From: Cyanobacteriota bacterium
GTDB taxonomy: Bacteria > Cyanobacteriota > Cyanobacteriia > PCC-6307 > Cyanobiaceae
Length of the DNA stretch: 64,000 bases
Reading direction: 5' to 3'
Assembly: GCA_026389285.1 (NCBI GenBank)
Contig: JAPLID010000173.1
Location: forward strand, 5,263 to 69,262
The position numbers and the translations under genes were made by a program. The notes below the pieces were generated by a model. The model made no database searches and was not told the origin of the DNA. It saw nothing but the letters and a program-made list of their open reading frames with translations. Below are positions 1 to 11,805 of the stretch, one piece after another (the first letter of the stretch is position 1; each line of letters starts with the position of its first letter).

Positions 1-456
1 ATGGGCTGGGAGGGGGCCAATGTGATCTTCGACAGCTGGGTGCACCCGCTGATGATGGGCCTGGAGGAACACTTAATCGGCATGTTCCGCCATGATTTCG
101 AGTTCGTTGATGGCCATCGCAGCCACCTAGGCGACGGAGCCCCTTCGATGACCCCGGCGGCCGAGCCGGTGCATCGGGGGCAACAGGCTGGCGCTGCTGT
201 TCCGGCTTCAGAGACCGGGGCTGCTCCAGCCTTGGCCACTGCTGGCTCCACCACGGCCACTGCCACCCTGGAGGCACCACCCGGCGGCACAGTCGAGACT
301 CGCTGGAGTGCGGACGGGGAGGCGGAGCTGCACAAGATCCCCTTCTTCGTGCGCAGCAAGGTGCGGCGCAACACCGAGACCTTCGCCCCTGAACGTGGCA
401 TTGCCCTGATTGACGCCGAAACCCTCTATGACGCCAAGGCCCACTTCAGTCAGTGA
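1..456 (+). CDS. chlB: Light-independent protochlorophyllide reductase subunit B, C-terminal part (5' end outside window)
   Basis: [34 protein letters not shown] and C-terminal [21 protein letters not shown] motif; followed by chlL. Confidence 0.93.
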   Translation: MGWEGANVIFDSWVHPLMMGLEEHLIGMFRHDFEFVDGHRSHLGDGAPSMTPAAEPVHRGQQAGAAVPASETGAAPALATAGSTTATATLEAPPGGTVETRWSADGEAELHKIPFFVRSKVRRNTETFAPERGIALIDAETLYDAKAHFSQ

Positions 457-679
457 GCAGCCCCCATCCAGAAGCCAGGGAACGAAATGAGTATTTTTAC
501 TCTTCGCCAAGTTCCTGGTCGAGTCCTAGGTAGCCAGCCTGACCTTGTCACTTCTGAGCCTATGGTCTGCTTCGGTTTTGCACCTGACGGACCACCTGTC
601 TTGCATCAGCCTGTCTGAGCTATGCCCACCGGTCAGCTTTAGCCTGCTGCTCTGCCTTTCTGGTCCCGGATCATCGCCT

Positions 680-730
680 GCCAGGCTCAACCGCAGGCCA
701 GGCTCAACCGAGGGCCAGGTTCAGGCTCAG
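680..730. repeat. Three 17-bp tandem units in chlB-chlL intergenic region
   Basis: gccaggctcaaccgcag / gccaggctcaaccgagg / gccaggttcaggctcag. Confidence 0.75.
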
Positions 731-797
731 TTTCCTCTGATGTGGTTCTTGGTCCCTGGGCCACGATCACCGCCAGTTTCCGTGGCCTGCTAATGCC

Positions 798-824
798 TGG
801 AGCAGCGGCTTTCGAGCTGCTCCA
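798..824. promoter_or_regulatory. Perfect 9-bp stem hairpin (9-nt loop) upstream of chlL
   Basis: tggagcagc-ggctttcga-gctgctcca; a 14-bp perfect palindrome gccgcagctgcggc follows at 832-845. Confidence 0.5.
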
Positions 825-917
825 GCCAGGAGCCGCAGCTGCGGCCGAACGGCAAAATGTGTCGGTTTGCATGCCCACCCGACACTCCTGTCCGGGCCTG
901 GTCAGGCTTGGCCCTAA

Positions 918-1871
<954 letters not shown>

Positions 1872-2201
1872 GCCGGCGCGCTGCCTGCAGGATCCGTAGG
1901 CAATCGCTCCCTTCCCCGTCAACGGACATCGTCCGGGATCTTGGGGGGGGACGCGATCTGGGCCGACCGGATGCCGGATGATGACTCCGTGGGGCCCACC
2001 GTACGGAACTGTTCGGGCCTCAGCTGGCTGCGCTGCCCATGATTGGCCGCGCTCCAGTGGAAGCTGCCGAGCTTGATGGAGCATCCCGTATGCCATGGGC
2101 TGATCAAGCCGCAGTGGACGATGAAGGCCACCGGATTCCATGCTCCGGCGGCCCCTGCAGGGTTTCAAGCACCGACCGGGGGCTGGAACGTCCGACGATG
2201 T

Positions 2202-3086
2202 CTAGATCTCAGCGGCGGCACGCTCCACCAGTCGCCTGGCGACAGCCTGGACACCGGTGTGCTGATAGGTGTCGGTGAAGGCATCGAGGAAGGTGGCGAG
2301 CTGCTCGAAGCCCCCCTGCCAGGGGCCCAGAGTGGTTTCCAGCGCTTGCACCGCCTTCTGAGCGTTCAGCCCCAGGCTGCTGGCGTAGCCGCCGGCCCAG
2401 CCCAGCCACTGATCCACCCCGCGTCGCAGGAAGCTCAGGTGGGCGTCATCGCCGCGGCCCGGGATCATCGCCGCCATGCCCCCATAGGCCGGTGACAGGC
2501 GCAGTTCCTTCTGCCCCACCTGGCCGAGCAGGTCATCAAGGCGCTGCAAAGCCTGATCGCCCAGGGGCAGCAGGGCATCGAAGCAGATCAGCGCTGCCAT
2601 GCGCACCCGTGCCTCGCCGGCGTATTCATTGAGCGAGGCGCCGAACTCGGCGAAACTGTCGCCTGGCAGGCCATTCACCTGGGTGAAGGCCAGCATCTCG
2701 GCTGCCACCTTCAGGCCCAGATCCACGGCCTGGAGGGTGTCAGTGGTGGGGGTCAGCTTGGCCACCTGTTTGATCAGCGGCAGGACCCCACCCACATTGG
2801 CGAGCAACCTCAGGCCCCCTGCCGCCTTCTGCGAGCGGTTGACGGCGTCATAGAGGCTCAGGGCCCGGCCGTAGCCCTCGTGGCGGGCCCGACTGAGCGT
2901 GTCGGCGCGCTCGCGGACCTGGGCGATCAGGGCCGGGTCGTCGCTGCCCATGACAGAGGCGATCAAGGCGTTAGCGCTGGTGATGTTCTGCCAGTCGCCG
3001 GGCACCAGGGTGCTGATCCCCTTGAGCGCCAGCACCGTCAGATCGCGGCGCGGCAGGCGATCAAGGCGTTCGAGAACGGTGCTCAT
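2202..3086 (-). CDS. Conserved hypothetical protein
   Basis: 294-aa ORF, abuts next gene in same direction. Confidence 0.7.
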   Translation of the reverse strand: MSTVLERLDRLPRRDLTVLALKGISTLVPGDWQNITSANALIASVMGSDDPALIAQVRERADTLSRARHEGYGRALSLYDAVNRSQKAAGGLRLLANVGGVLPLIKQVAKLTPTTDTLQAVDLGLKVAAEMLAFTQVNGLPGDSFAEFGASLNEYAGEARVRMAALICFDALLPLGDQALQRLDDLLGQVGQKELRLSPAYGGMAAMIPGRGDDAHLSFLRRGVDQWLGWAGGYASSLGLNAQKAVQALETTLGPWQGGFEQLATFLDAFTDTYQHTGVQAVARRLVERAAAEI

Positions 3087-3697
3087 GCGGCGGGCTCCGG
3101 CGTGGCAGGAATGGGTTGGGCGGCCTCCTTCTTGGCCACCGGAACGGGGATCGCGACCGGTTGCTGGCGCCCCGGCGCCAGGGCCCTGGTGGATCGAGCG
3201 TCTTTGGCCGGCCTGAGGGCGGCCAGCCCATCGAGATCAAAGGCGGCGATCAGTTCATGGCGCTGCGTGGGGTCCAGGCCGTTCCCCTGGCCGATCACCT
3301 TCACCTGGAAGCGTTCGGCCACCAACAAGGCACTGGCCTGCTCGCCCTGCTCCACCAGCGGCCAGCCCCTGAGCTGTTCTGTGCTGCCCTCGAACTTGCT
3401 GCGGGCCGCCGGGGCGGTGGTGGTGTCGGAGATGGCCAGGAGGGCCTTGATGGCATCAGCCTGCTTGAGCCTGGCCTCGCTGAAGCCCCGCTTCTCCTGC
3501 GTAAAGACCAGTTGCTCTCCGGGTTCGGTTTTGGGGAACAGTCGATTGAAGGCGGAGCCATTGACCACCTCGCTCGTCGCCACATCGGCCACAGTGCCGC
3601 CAGGCAGCCAGGTGCGGAAGGGCAGCAGGAAGAAGGCGGCGAAGAGCAGGCTGGCGAGCAACGTCACGCCAATAGCCCAGCGCAGCAAGCGGGACAT
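3083..3697 (-). CDS. Hypothetical protein with N-terminal transmembrane segment
   Basis: 204-aa ORF, 4-bp overlap with downstream gene, hydrophobic N-terminus. Confidence 0.7.
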   Translation of the reverse strand: MSRLLRWAIGVTLLASLLFAAFFLLPFRTWLPGGTVADVATSEVVNGSAFNRLFPKTEPGEQLVFTQEKRGFSEARLKQADAIKALLAISDTTTAPAARSKFEGSTEQLRGWPLVEQGEQASALLVAERFQVKVIGQGNGLDPTQRHELIAAFDLDGLAALRPAKDARSTRALAPGRQQPVAIPVPVAKKEAAQPIPATPEPAA

Positions 3698-4026
3698 CAG
3701 GTCAATCGATGCGACTGGCTACTTGTTAGCAGCGCGAAGCGGTAGCGGGTCATTGCTAAAGCCGAAGCTGCACAAACCGCATGGCGAGGGTGCAGGTCTG
3801 GCGATGGTGCTGGGGGCAGGCATGGGGGGCCGTTGGCACTTTCCGCTCGGTGCGGTTTCTGGGCAAACCACTCTCGGAGGGCCTGGATCCTGCCACTGGC
3901 CAGCGGGCCATACCCAGTTGTCTCTCTCGATGCCGCCACTATCAGCTGGCTACCCGAGCCGGGTCCAAGGCCGGCAGGCTGGATACCCCGGCGGGCTGGC
4001 CTGGCTCGCAGCTTTCCCAGGGGGAC

Positions 4027-5074
<1,048 letters not shown>

Positions 5075-5111
5075 CTAACCTATTGCTGGACCGACCGATT
5101 CCCGAGATGAC

Positions 5112-5492
5112 CTACGGGCTGGTCAGGGTCTTGCCGGAACCGGCATTGGCGGTTTCAACCTTTGGGAATTGATGGCCGGACTGCCAGACCACCCGCAGAC
5201 GATTGGGAGCGATCCACTGGCTCTGCTCGCGGATCAGGTGCTGTTCACCCGACACGGTGAACAACTGGTCGAAGCGCTCGCGGGATTTGGCCAGCTTGGC
5301 GGTTTCCAGTTCGAGCACCGCGGAGATCTCGCCCTGTCGGTCCATGCGCTGCTGATAGGCCGACGAGAGACGGAACAGGCTGACGGCGGCAACAGCCACC
5401 AGCCCGAACTTCACCCCGAGACCGATGACACTGCAAAGCAATTCGCGCTTTTCATGCGAGAGGCTGATCAACTCGCCATCAGCGGCGAACAC
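5112..5492 (-). CDS. Conserved cyanobacterial hypothetical membrane protein (start uncertain, GTG chosen)
   Basis: FAADGELISLSHEKRELL...ERFDQLFTVSGEQHLIREQSQWIAPNRLRVVWQ; hydrophobic segment. Confidence 0.55.
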   Translation of the reverse strand: MFAADGELISLSHEKRELLCSVIGLGVKFGLVAVAAVSLFRLSSAYQQRMDRQGEISAVLELETAKLAKSRERFDQLFTVSGEQHLIREQSQWIAPNRLRVVWQSGHQFPKVETANAGSGKTLTSP

Positions 5493-5728
5493 CGCCAGCG
5501 TCGCGTTGCGATCGCCGCTGCTGCTCCTGTCGCGCAGGCGGTTGCCCGCTCCTACTTCCGGAAGCGGTGCATGCCCTTCAGGTGCGCTGGCGCCATCAGG
5601 AGTTTGACGATGCCGAGCCGGGGAGCGTCGGGGCTTGTTGCTGGTGGAGGCGGGCACCGAAAGCTGGCATCGAATCCCCTGCTTGTAGCAGGCTAGATGC
5701 CACTTGCCAAGGGAACGCCGCCAAGGCT

Positions 5729-5830
5729 TCAGGCCTTGTAAAGGCTGAAGCAGAGACGGATCGCCAGAATGCCAGCGTGGGCGGCCACCACGAGGGCGAT
5801 TAGCACTTCTGCTTGATTGATCATGGTCAT
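5729..5830 (-). CDS. psaM: Photosystem I reaction centre subunit XII (PsaM), 33 aa
   Basis: MTMINQAEVLIALVVAAHAGILAIRLCFSLYKA resembles PsaM (…ALVVALLPAFLAFRLSTELYK); too short for the ORF track. Confidence 0.78.
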   Translation of the reverse strand: MTMINQAEVLIALVVAAHAGILAIRLCFSLYKA

Positions 5831-5908
5831 CTTGGGGGAGCGTAGAGGCTCCATTCTTCGGGTTCGACGGGCTACGGTCCAGCCTGCGGCGATGCCCTGT
5901 CACAGCTC

Positions 5909-6409
5909 TTGATGGCCTCCCCTTCTCCTGCTCTCCCCGAGCCCCTGTTCATCAGTGCGGAGTCAATCCGTCGGCTTGATCTCTCGCCTCTGGAAGGCCT
6001 AGCGTGTCTTCCGCTGGTGGAGCTGCTCGAGCGCAGTGGCAGCCTCTCCCTGGCAATGGACTGGCCGCGTCCACCCGAAGATCCCCGAGAGCTCTCGGAG
6101 ATTGCCGAGCTGCGGCTGTGGAGTCTCAGGGCCGATGCCCTTCTGCCTTGGCTGCCGCTGCTGCTCGAGCGCAGTGGTGGCCAGCTCACCCGCCACGTGG
6201 CCATGCTGCTGCCCCATGGCTTTAGTCGCAGCGAAGGCATTCGCTTTGCTCCTGAGGGCCTGGAGCTGTGGATCACCCATCGGCTGTTTCTGCTCGACCA
6301 TCTCGCCCGTCTACAGAGGCTCGCGTGCCGGGGCAGCCTCAGCCAGATGGCCGCGGTGCTTGGCTTCGAGCTGGATCAGGGCTTCTGGGAGGCCCTGCCG
6401 CCGTCATGA
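5909..6409 (+). CDS. CRR6-like protein (NDH-1 assembly factor family)
   Basis: ISAESIRRLDLSPLEGL ... FSRSEGIRFAPEGLELWITHRLF pattern. Confidence 0.6.
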   Translation: MMASPSPALPEPLFISAESIRRLDLSPLEGLACLPLVELLERSGSLSLAMDWPRPPEDPRELSEIAELRLWSLRADALLPWLPLLLERSGGQLTRHVAMLLPHGFSRSEGIRFAPEGLELWITHRLFLLDHLARLQRLACRGSLSQMAAVLGFELDQGFWEALPPS

Positions 6410-7230
6410 GCGTTGCGCCCCCGGCGCTGCACCCAGGTTCCGGGATCCCCGGGCTGCGTCTGATCCCGACCCTGGAGCTTGAGGGCTGCCGGCAGATGGC
6501 GATCGACGCCTGGCTGTTGAACCATTCTCTGGAGGTCGACCCACCGGTGGAGCCTGTGCTGCGCTTCTATCGCTGGTCCCGCCCCACCCTCTCTCTGGGT
6601 TTTCATCAACGGTTGATCGAGCCCCATTGGCTGCATCTGGCGGAGCAGGGAGTTCTGCAGCTGGTGCGGCGTCCCAGCGGGGGAAGGGCCGTGCTGCACG
6701 CCGGTGAACTCACCTATGCGCTGATCTGGCCCGCCGCCCCGGCCCGCCGCCGCCAGGCCTATCAGCTGGCTTGCGAGTGGTTGTGCCTGGGGTTTGCCGC
6801 CATCGGCCTGCCGCTGGTGTCGGGCAGTGAGACCGCCAGTGGCCGGGACAGCAGTTGCTTCGCCAGCGCCACCGCCGCCGATCTGATCCATCCCTGTGGT
6901 GCCAAGCGGATCGGCAGCGCCCAGCTGTGGCGACGCGGACACCTGTTGCAGCACGGCAGCATCCTGATCGATCCCCCAGGGGAGCTCTGGCGGCAGGTGT
7001 TTGGAATGGCGCCACCGGCGTTGCCACCCCTGCCGCTGGCGATCGAGGAGCTGGAGCAAGTTTTTCTCCTATCGGCACGGCGACACCTGCCCTTTGCTGC
7101 ATCACGGCCGTGGCAAACGCGCGAGCTGTCAATGGCGGAATGGGACGCCGTCGATGCCTGGGAGCCCCGCTATCGCCTCTCTCCCGAAACGGCCTACTGT
7201 TTTCCGGAAGCTGCGGCCTCTGAGCTCTGA
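6406..7230 (+). CDS. Lipoyl/biotin protein ligase-like (LplA family)
   Basis: RFYRWSRPTLSLGFHQ, VRRPSGGRAVLHAGELTYAL; overlaps preceding stop. Confidence 0.85.
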   Translation: MSVAPPALHPGSGIPGLRLIPTLELEGCRQMAIDAWLLNHSLEVDPPVEPVLRFYRWSRPTLSLGFHQRLIEPHWLHLAEQGVLQLVRRPSGGRAVLHAGELTYALIWPAAPARRRQAYQLACEWLCLGFAAIGLPLVSGSETASGRDSSCFASATAADLIHPCGAKRIGSAQLWRRGHLLQHGSILIDPPGELWRQVFGMAPPALPPLPLAIEELEQVFLLSARRHLPFAASRPWQTRELSMAEWDAVDAWEPRYRLSPETAYCFPEAAASEL

Positions 7231-8600
7231 GCGGCGCTGGCGCTCGTTTCCACCCCATCGCTGCCGACCATTCCCCTGGCAATCGGGCCGAGGGCGAGGC
7301 CCAGGGGATAGCCGCTCTGGCGGCGGGCGTTGGCGAGCAGCGGGGCAGGCAGGCGCAGTCCGAGTCGACGCAGCACCGCCTCCCCCAGTTCAGGCCGTTC
7401 AATCGTGGCGGAGGGAAGTCCGGCTGGGCTGAGAACCAGCAACCTGGGGTGTTGCTCCAGCTCCAGGACCGCCTGCCAGAGCGGGGCCGATTCGGGGATC
7501 GAGGCCAGGCTGCTGAGGGGTTTGAGATGGTCGCCGATCCGTTCCGAGTCCCAGCGCTGAACAGGCAGGTCCCGTAGGGGAGTGTCGTCGATCAGTCCAC
7601 GCCAGTGGCCGCGATCACAGACCAGGATCCAGTCGGGGGTTTCGCTGCCGCTCGTCGGCAGGATCCCATCGCCCTCGGCCCCGCCGCCCGCGACCCCGCC
7701 GCCCCCGATGGTCTTGCCACCTGACTGTGCTGAGGGATTCGGGGTTTCGGATCCAGCGACGCCGTTCGTGACCGTCGGGGCGTCATCAAGCCGCAAGCGG
7801 CTGAGCTGCCGCAAGGTGGTGGAGGCCTCCAGCACCCGGAAGCGGCGCTGGGCCACATCCTTGACCTTGAGCTCCCGCAGGGCCTTCTGCACCTTGAGCA
7901 GCTGGTTCTGATTGCGGGCTGCCCCCAGGCCGAACCAACCCAGCAGCATCAGCCAGGCCCCGGCCAGACCGCTGCCTCGCAGCAGCAGCATGCTTCCCAG
8001 GAAAATCGCCAGGTAGGCGAGCAGGCGGCCGCAGGCATTGGCGACCTCCAGGCCGCGCCGCTGACTGCCGGTGACCTGCCAGACCAAGGCCTTGACGATC
8101 AGGCCGCCATCGAGGGGCAGGCCCGGCAGCAGATTGAACAGCGCCAGCACCAGATTGAGGGCGCCGAGCTGATTGACCATCTCACCCAACACGGGAGAGA
8201 CATGGTGCGCCTGGTGGCTCAGCGAAAGCAGGCCGATGGCCAGCACGAAGCTGACCGCCGGCCCCGCCGCTGCCACCAGCAGGGCCCCCTTGGCGGTGGA
8301 ACACTCGCGCTCGACACTGGCCACGCCACCGAGCAGGAACAGGGTGATGCTGCGGACCTGTACCCCCTGGGCGAGCGCCACGAGCGAGTGACCCAGTTCG
8401 TGTAGCAGCACCGAGACGAACAGCATCAAGGCCGTGATCAGGGCAACCGCCCAAACCATCCCAGGAGAGATCTGACCGCGAAGGCTGAGCGGGTATTGCT
8501 GCTCGAAGACCACGGTGGCCGCAAACAGGATCACGAACCAGGTGGGGTGGATCCGCAGGGGGATTCCGCGGATTTTGAGCAGTTGCCAGCCTTCGCCCAC
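7194..8600 (-). CDS. Site-2 protease (M50) family metalloprotease with C-terminal extension
   Basis: VLLHELGHSLVA, NLLPGLPLDGG motifs; multiple TM segments. Confidence 0.9.
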   Translation of the reverse strand: MGEGWQLLKIRGIPLRIHPTWFVILFAATVVFEQQYPLSLRGQISPGMVWAVALITALMLFVSVLLHELGHSLVALAQGVQVRSITLFLLGGVASVERECSTAKGALLVAAAGPAVSFVLAIGLLSLSHQAHHVSPVLGEMVNQLGALNLVLALFNLLPGLPLDGGLIVKALVWQVTGSQRRGLEVANACGRLLAYLAIFLGSMLLLRGSGLAGAWLMLLGWFGLGAARNQNQLLKVQKALRELKVKDVAQRRFRVLEASTTLRQLSRLRLDDAPTVTNGVAGSETPNPSAQSGGKTIGGGGVAGGGAEGDGILPTSGSETPDWILVCDRGHWRGLIDDTPLRDLPVQRWDSERIGDHLKPLSSLASIPESAPLWQAVLELEQHPRLLVLSPAGLPSATIERPELGEAVLRRLGLRLPAPLLANARRQSGYPLGLALGPIARGMVGSDGVETSASAAQSSEAAASGKQ

Positions 8601-8680
8601 GGCTACCGATGCGACGGGGCCCCAGGCTTCACCTGGAGCAGTAAGAGCGATCCTAGGAAGGCACCACCCACTCTGGACGT

Positions 8681-9343
8681 TTGCCCCAGCCTGCTCTCAA
8701 GATCTGCGGCCTGTGCCACCCCGACCAGGCGGCCGCATTGGCAGCTCTCGGCGTTGATGCCATCGGCGTGATCGCCGTACCCGCCTCGCCCCGCTACGTG
8801 GCCCCGGAGCGGCGTCAGGAGTTATTCGCCGCGGTCTGCGCCAGCGCATCCGATTGTCGCGGGGTGCTGGTGGTGGCCGATCCGGCCGATGCGGAACTGG
8901 TACTTCTCGCCGCCGGCCAGGGTCACCAGGTGCTCCAGCTTCACGGTGAGGAGAGTCCCAGCCGTTGCCGGCAGCTGCGTTCCCACCTGGGTGTGGAGAT
9001 CTGGAAAGCCCTGCGCATCCGCTCGCCGCAGGATCTGGAGCGCGCCCAGGCCTACGGCGAGGTTGTCGATGCGCTGCTGCTGGATGCCTGGGTGCCGGAC
9101 CAGCTGGGTGGAACGGGGCACAGCCTGCCCCTGTCCTGGCTGCGTGATTTCCAGCCGTCTCTGCCCTGGTGGCTGGCGGGGGGGATCCGGCCTGAGACCG
9201 TGCCGGATCTGCTCGCCAAGCTGCGGCCGGCTGGTCTCGATGCCTCCAGTAGTGTTGAGAGCAGCCCCGGCGAGAAGAATCTCGAACGGGTGAGCCAGCT
9301 ATTGGCGGCCATGGGCCGCTCTGCGGACCCGAACCGGTGCTGA
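8681..9343 (+). CDS. trpF: Phosphoribosylanthranilate isomerase
   Basis: LKICGLCHPDQAAAL, VLQLHGEE, LAGGIRPETV, GLDASSSVE. Confidence 0.93.
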   Translation: MPQPALKICGLCHPDQAAALAALGVDAIGVIAVPASPRYVAPERRQELFAAVCASASDCRGVLVVADPADAELVLLAAGQGHQVLQLHGEESPSRCRQLRSHLGVEIWKALRIRSPQDLERAQAYGEVVDALLLDAWVPDQLGGTGHSLPLSWLRDFQPSLPWWLAGGIRPETVPDLLAKLRPAGLDASSSVESSPGEKNLERVSQLLAAMGRSADPNRC

Positions 9344-9359
9344 AACACCAGCGACAGCC

Positions 9360-9995
9360 TTGAGCTCCGTCGCCCGGGACGGCAGGATCAGGCCTGTCAC
9401 CTCTGGACGGATTGCCTTGACCCTTTCCTGTGCCGTTCATCGCGCCGGCCTCTCCGCTGCCCGTGCCAGCAGGGCGTTGATCCCCGGGTTGTCCCTGGCG
9501 GCCCTGCTCTCGCCCCTGGCGCTGCCCAATACCGGATTAGCGCCGCTGCGGGCCCAGGATCTGGTGGGCTGCCAGCTGGTGGAGGGCACCTTGCAATGCG
9601 TGCCGGGAGTCACCGCGGATCCGCAGCAGCAGATCCGCATCCTTAAGGGCACGATTGCCACCGATCAGAAGCTGGAAGGGGCGATTGAGCAGGGCATTGC
9701 CGGGGTTCAGCGGCTGGTGCTCCAGGGGCAGGCCGCTGAAGGTCAGCTGCTGAAGACCGTGATCACCGCCGATGGCGTCACGGCGCTACCTCCCAGTGCC
9801 TTCCACTGGTACCGGCGCACGCCCCAAAACAGCCGCTGGCGGCTGATCGCGGGAGCTTCCGGGCCCAGTTATCAGCTTCAGGCCGCTGATGCCAATGCCC
9901 AGGTGATGGTGGTGGTAGCTGTGCCCGTAGCCGGCGGCAGCCAACGGTCAACCTCGGCACCGGTTGGACCGGTCATCAAGATGTCTGCTCCCTGA
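9360..9995 (+). CDS. Hypothetical secreted protein
   Basis: 211-aa ORF with signal-like N-terminus. Confidence 0.55.
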   Translation: MSSVARDGRIRPVTSGRIALTLSCAVHRAGLSAARASRALIPGLSLAALLSPLALPNTGLAPLRAQDLVGCQLVEGTLQCVPGVTADPQQQIRILKGTIATDQKLEGAIEQGIAGVQRLVLQGQAAEGQLLKTVITADGVTALPPSAFHWYRRTPQNSRWRLIAGASGPSYQLQAADANAQVMVVVAVPVAGGSQRSTSAPVGPVIKMSAP

Positions 9996-10295
9996 GGCCA
10001 GCACTGTGGGGGTTAGGGCCGCATGGACCCTGGACCCGTTGTCCCAATCGCTAAATCCGAATCCCGCCTCGACATGACCCTTGGCGGGCTGATCAATCGG
10101 GTGGTCCTGATTTGGGCGCCAGACCTTTTGATCCACCCCGATGCTCCTGGTGAACAACCCGCCCGGAGTTTGATGACGGGTAACTGAACCCACCAAATAC
10201 AACCGCTGCCACCGCCGCCGCCATCGGATGGACCTGATTCGACTGAGGTGGATTCTGCGCTACAGAGAGGGGTGTTGTCTCCGCCGCACCGCCGC

Positions 10296-11039
10296 TCAGC
10301 GGATCAGCAGCGATTCCTGCTGTTTGACGAGTTCAAAGAATTCCTGCTTGAGGCTGGGATCGTGGCGGAAGTCGCCGCGGACTACGGAGTTCACCATGCT
10401 GGTCTGGGGCTCTTTGACTCCCCGCCACTTCATGCAGTAGTGCTGAGCCTTAACCAGGATTGCCAGACCCTGGGGCGCGCAGAGGCGTTCGATCTCATCA
10501 GCCAGGATGATCACAGCTTCTTCCTGGATGTGGGGGCGGGAGAAGACCCAGTCCGCCACCCGGGAAAACTTTGAAAGACCGATCACCCGATCACCAGGTT
10601 TAATGCCAATCCAACAAGAACCTAGAATAGGCACAAGGTGGTGGGAACAGGCGGAGCGAATCGAGATCGGACCAACAGTATAGATTTCGTCGAGCTTCTT
10701 AACATTAGGGAAGCTGGCGATCTTAGGCTGTGGATAATATCGACCTTTGAAAACTTCGTGCAAATACATCCGGGCCACCCGCTCTGCCGTTTCCTCGGTG
10801 TTGTGATCATTGTCGATATCGATAACCAGGCTGCGCAGCAGCTCTCTGACTTTGCCAGCCACTTCAACTTCGAGCTGCTCAAGGTCCCCATCACGCAAAA
10901 CATGGGAGATGTTGTCGTTGGCCAGGAAGGGAATGCCGATTTCTTCCAGCCGTTGGCGCAACCGAATGCTGATCGGCAGCGTCAGCGATTCAACGCTGCT
11001 TGTCTTGCTGCTCAGATTGGAGGGAAGGGTTGAGGTCAT
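10296..11039 (-). CDS. folE: GTP cyclohydrolase I
   Basis: SACSHHLVPILGSCWIGIKPGDRVIGLSKFSRVADWVFSRPHIQE. Confidence 0.95.
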   Translation of the reverse strand: MTSTLPSNLSSKTSSVESLTLPISIRLRQRLEEIGIPFLANDNISHVLRDGDLEQLEVEVAGKVRELLRSLVIDIDNDHNTEETAERVARMYLHEVFKGRYYPQPKIASFPNVKKLDEIYTVGPISIRSACSHHLVPILGSCWIGIKPGDRVIGLSKFSRVADWVFSRPHIQEEAVIILADEIERLCAPQGLAILVKAQHYCMKWRGVKEPQTSMVNSVVRGDFRHDPSLKQEFFELVKQQESLLIR

Positions 11040-11046
11040 GGTGTGT

Positions 11047-11781
11047 TCAGAAGGCGCCGGCTGCCGGCATCAGGGTCAAATCGGCTACAACCTGGCTGGA
11101 GGGTTGTTGCGCCAGCACCAGCAAAGCTTCAGCCGCCTGATCAACTGAAATCATGACACGGCGGTCGAAGCTGCTGTGGACGGTTTCACTGTCCCAGAGA
11201 GGGGTATTGACCGAACCGAGGGTAAGGGTGCTGACCCGGATGCCGTGGCTCCGTTCTTCCTCCGCCAGGCAACGGCTCAGGGATTCCAGGGCGGCTTTGC
11301 TGACGCAATAGGCCCCCCAGTCGGGGAAGGCATTGCGGGCGGCGTGGCTGTTGACATTGATAATCAGGCCCCCGCCGCAGAGCTGGCCATCCTGCTCCCT
11401 GGCCCGCATCAAAGGCAGCACCGCCTGGATGACCTGGAAAACACTGGTGACGTTGAGCTGAAACATCCATTGCCAGCGCTCCAGCGGCATGTCCGCTAAG
11501 GGACCCGTCCAGGCGGCGCCGGCATTATTGATCAGCAACGAGGGCACCAGGCCCCGGCCGCAGAGGCTGGCGATGCCGGTGGCAATTGCACCGGCATCGC
11601 TCAGATCGAGGCCGGCAATTTCGATGCGGATCAGGTGCGCCGCTCGCAGCTCAGCGGCCAGGATTTCCAGGTCGTCGACGGAGCGGGCCAACAGCAACAG
11701 GTCAAAACCTGCTGCCGCGAACCGGCGGGCGGCGGCGGCACCGATGCCCCTGGAAGCGCCGGTGATCAGAACAGCGGGCAA
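11047..11781 (-). CDS. SDR family oxidoreductase
   Basis: TGASRGIG, NNAGAAW, YCVSKAALE. Confidence 0.9.
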   Translation of the reverse strand: MPAVLITGASRGIGAAAARRFAAAGFDLLLLARSVDDLEILAAELRAAHLIRIEIAGLDLSDAGAIATGIASLCGRGLVPSLLINNAGAAWTGPLADMPLERWQWMFQLNVTSVFQVIQAVLPLMRAREQDGQLCGGGLIINVNSHAARNAFPDWGAYCVSKAALESLSRCLAEEERSHGIRVSTLTLGSVNTPLWDSETVHSSFDRRVMISVDQAAEALLVLAQQPSSQVVADLTLMPAAGAF

Positions 11782-11805
11782 GGAATCACAACGTGGAAGA
11801 AAACC

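Noticed and set aside
9996-10295. Possible ncRNA between the secreted protein gene and folE
   Set aside because: No clear hairpin-terminator or conserved motif recognised by eye.
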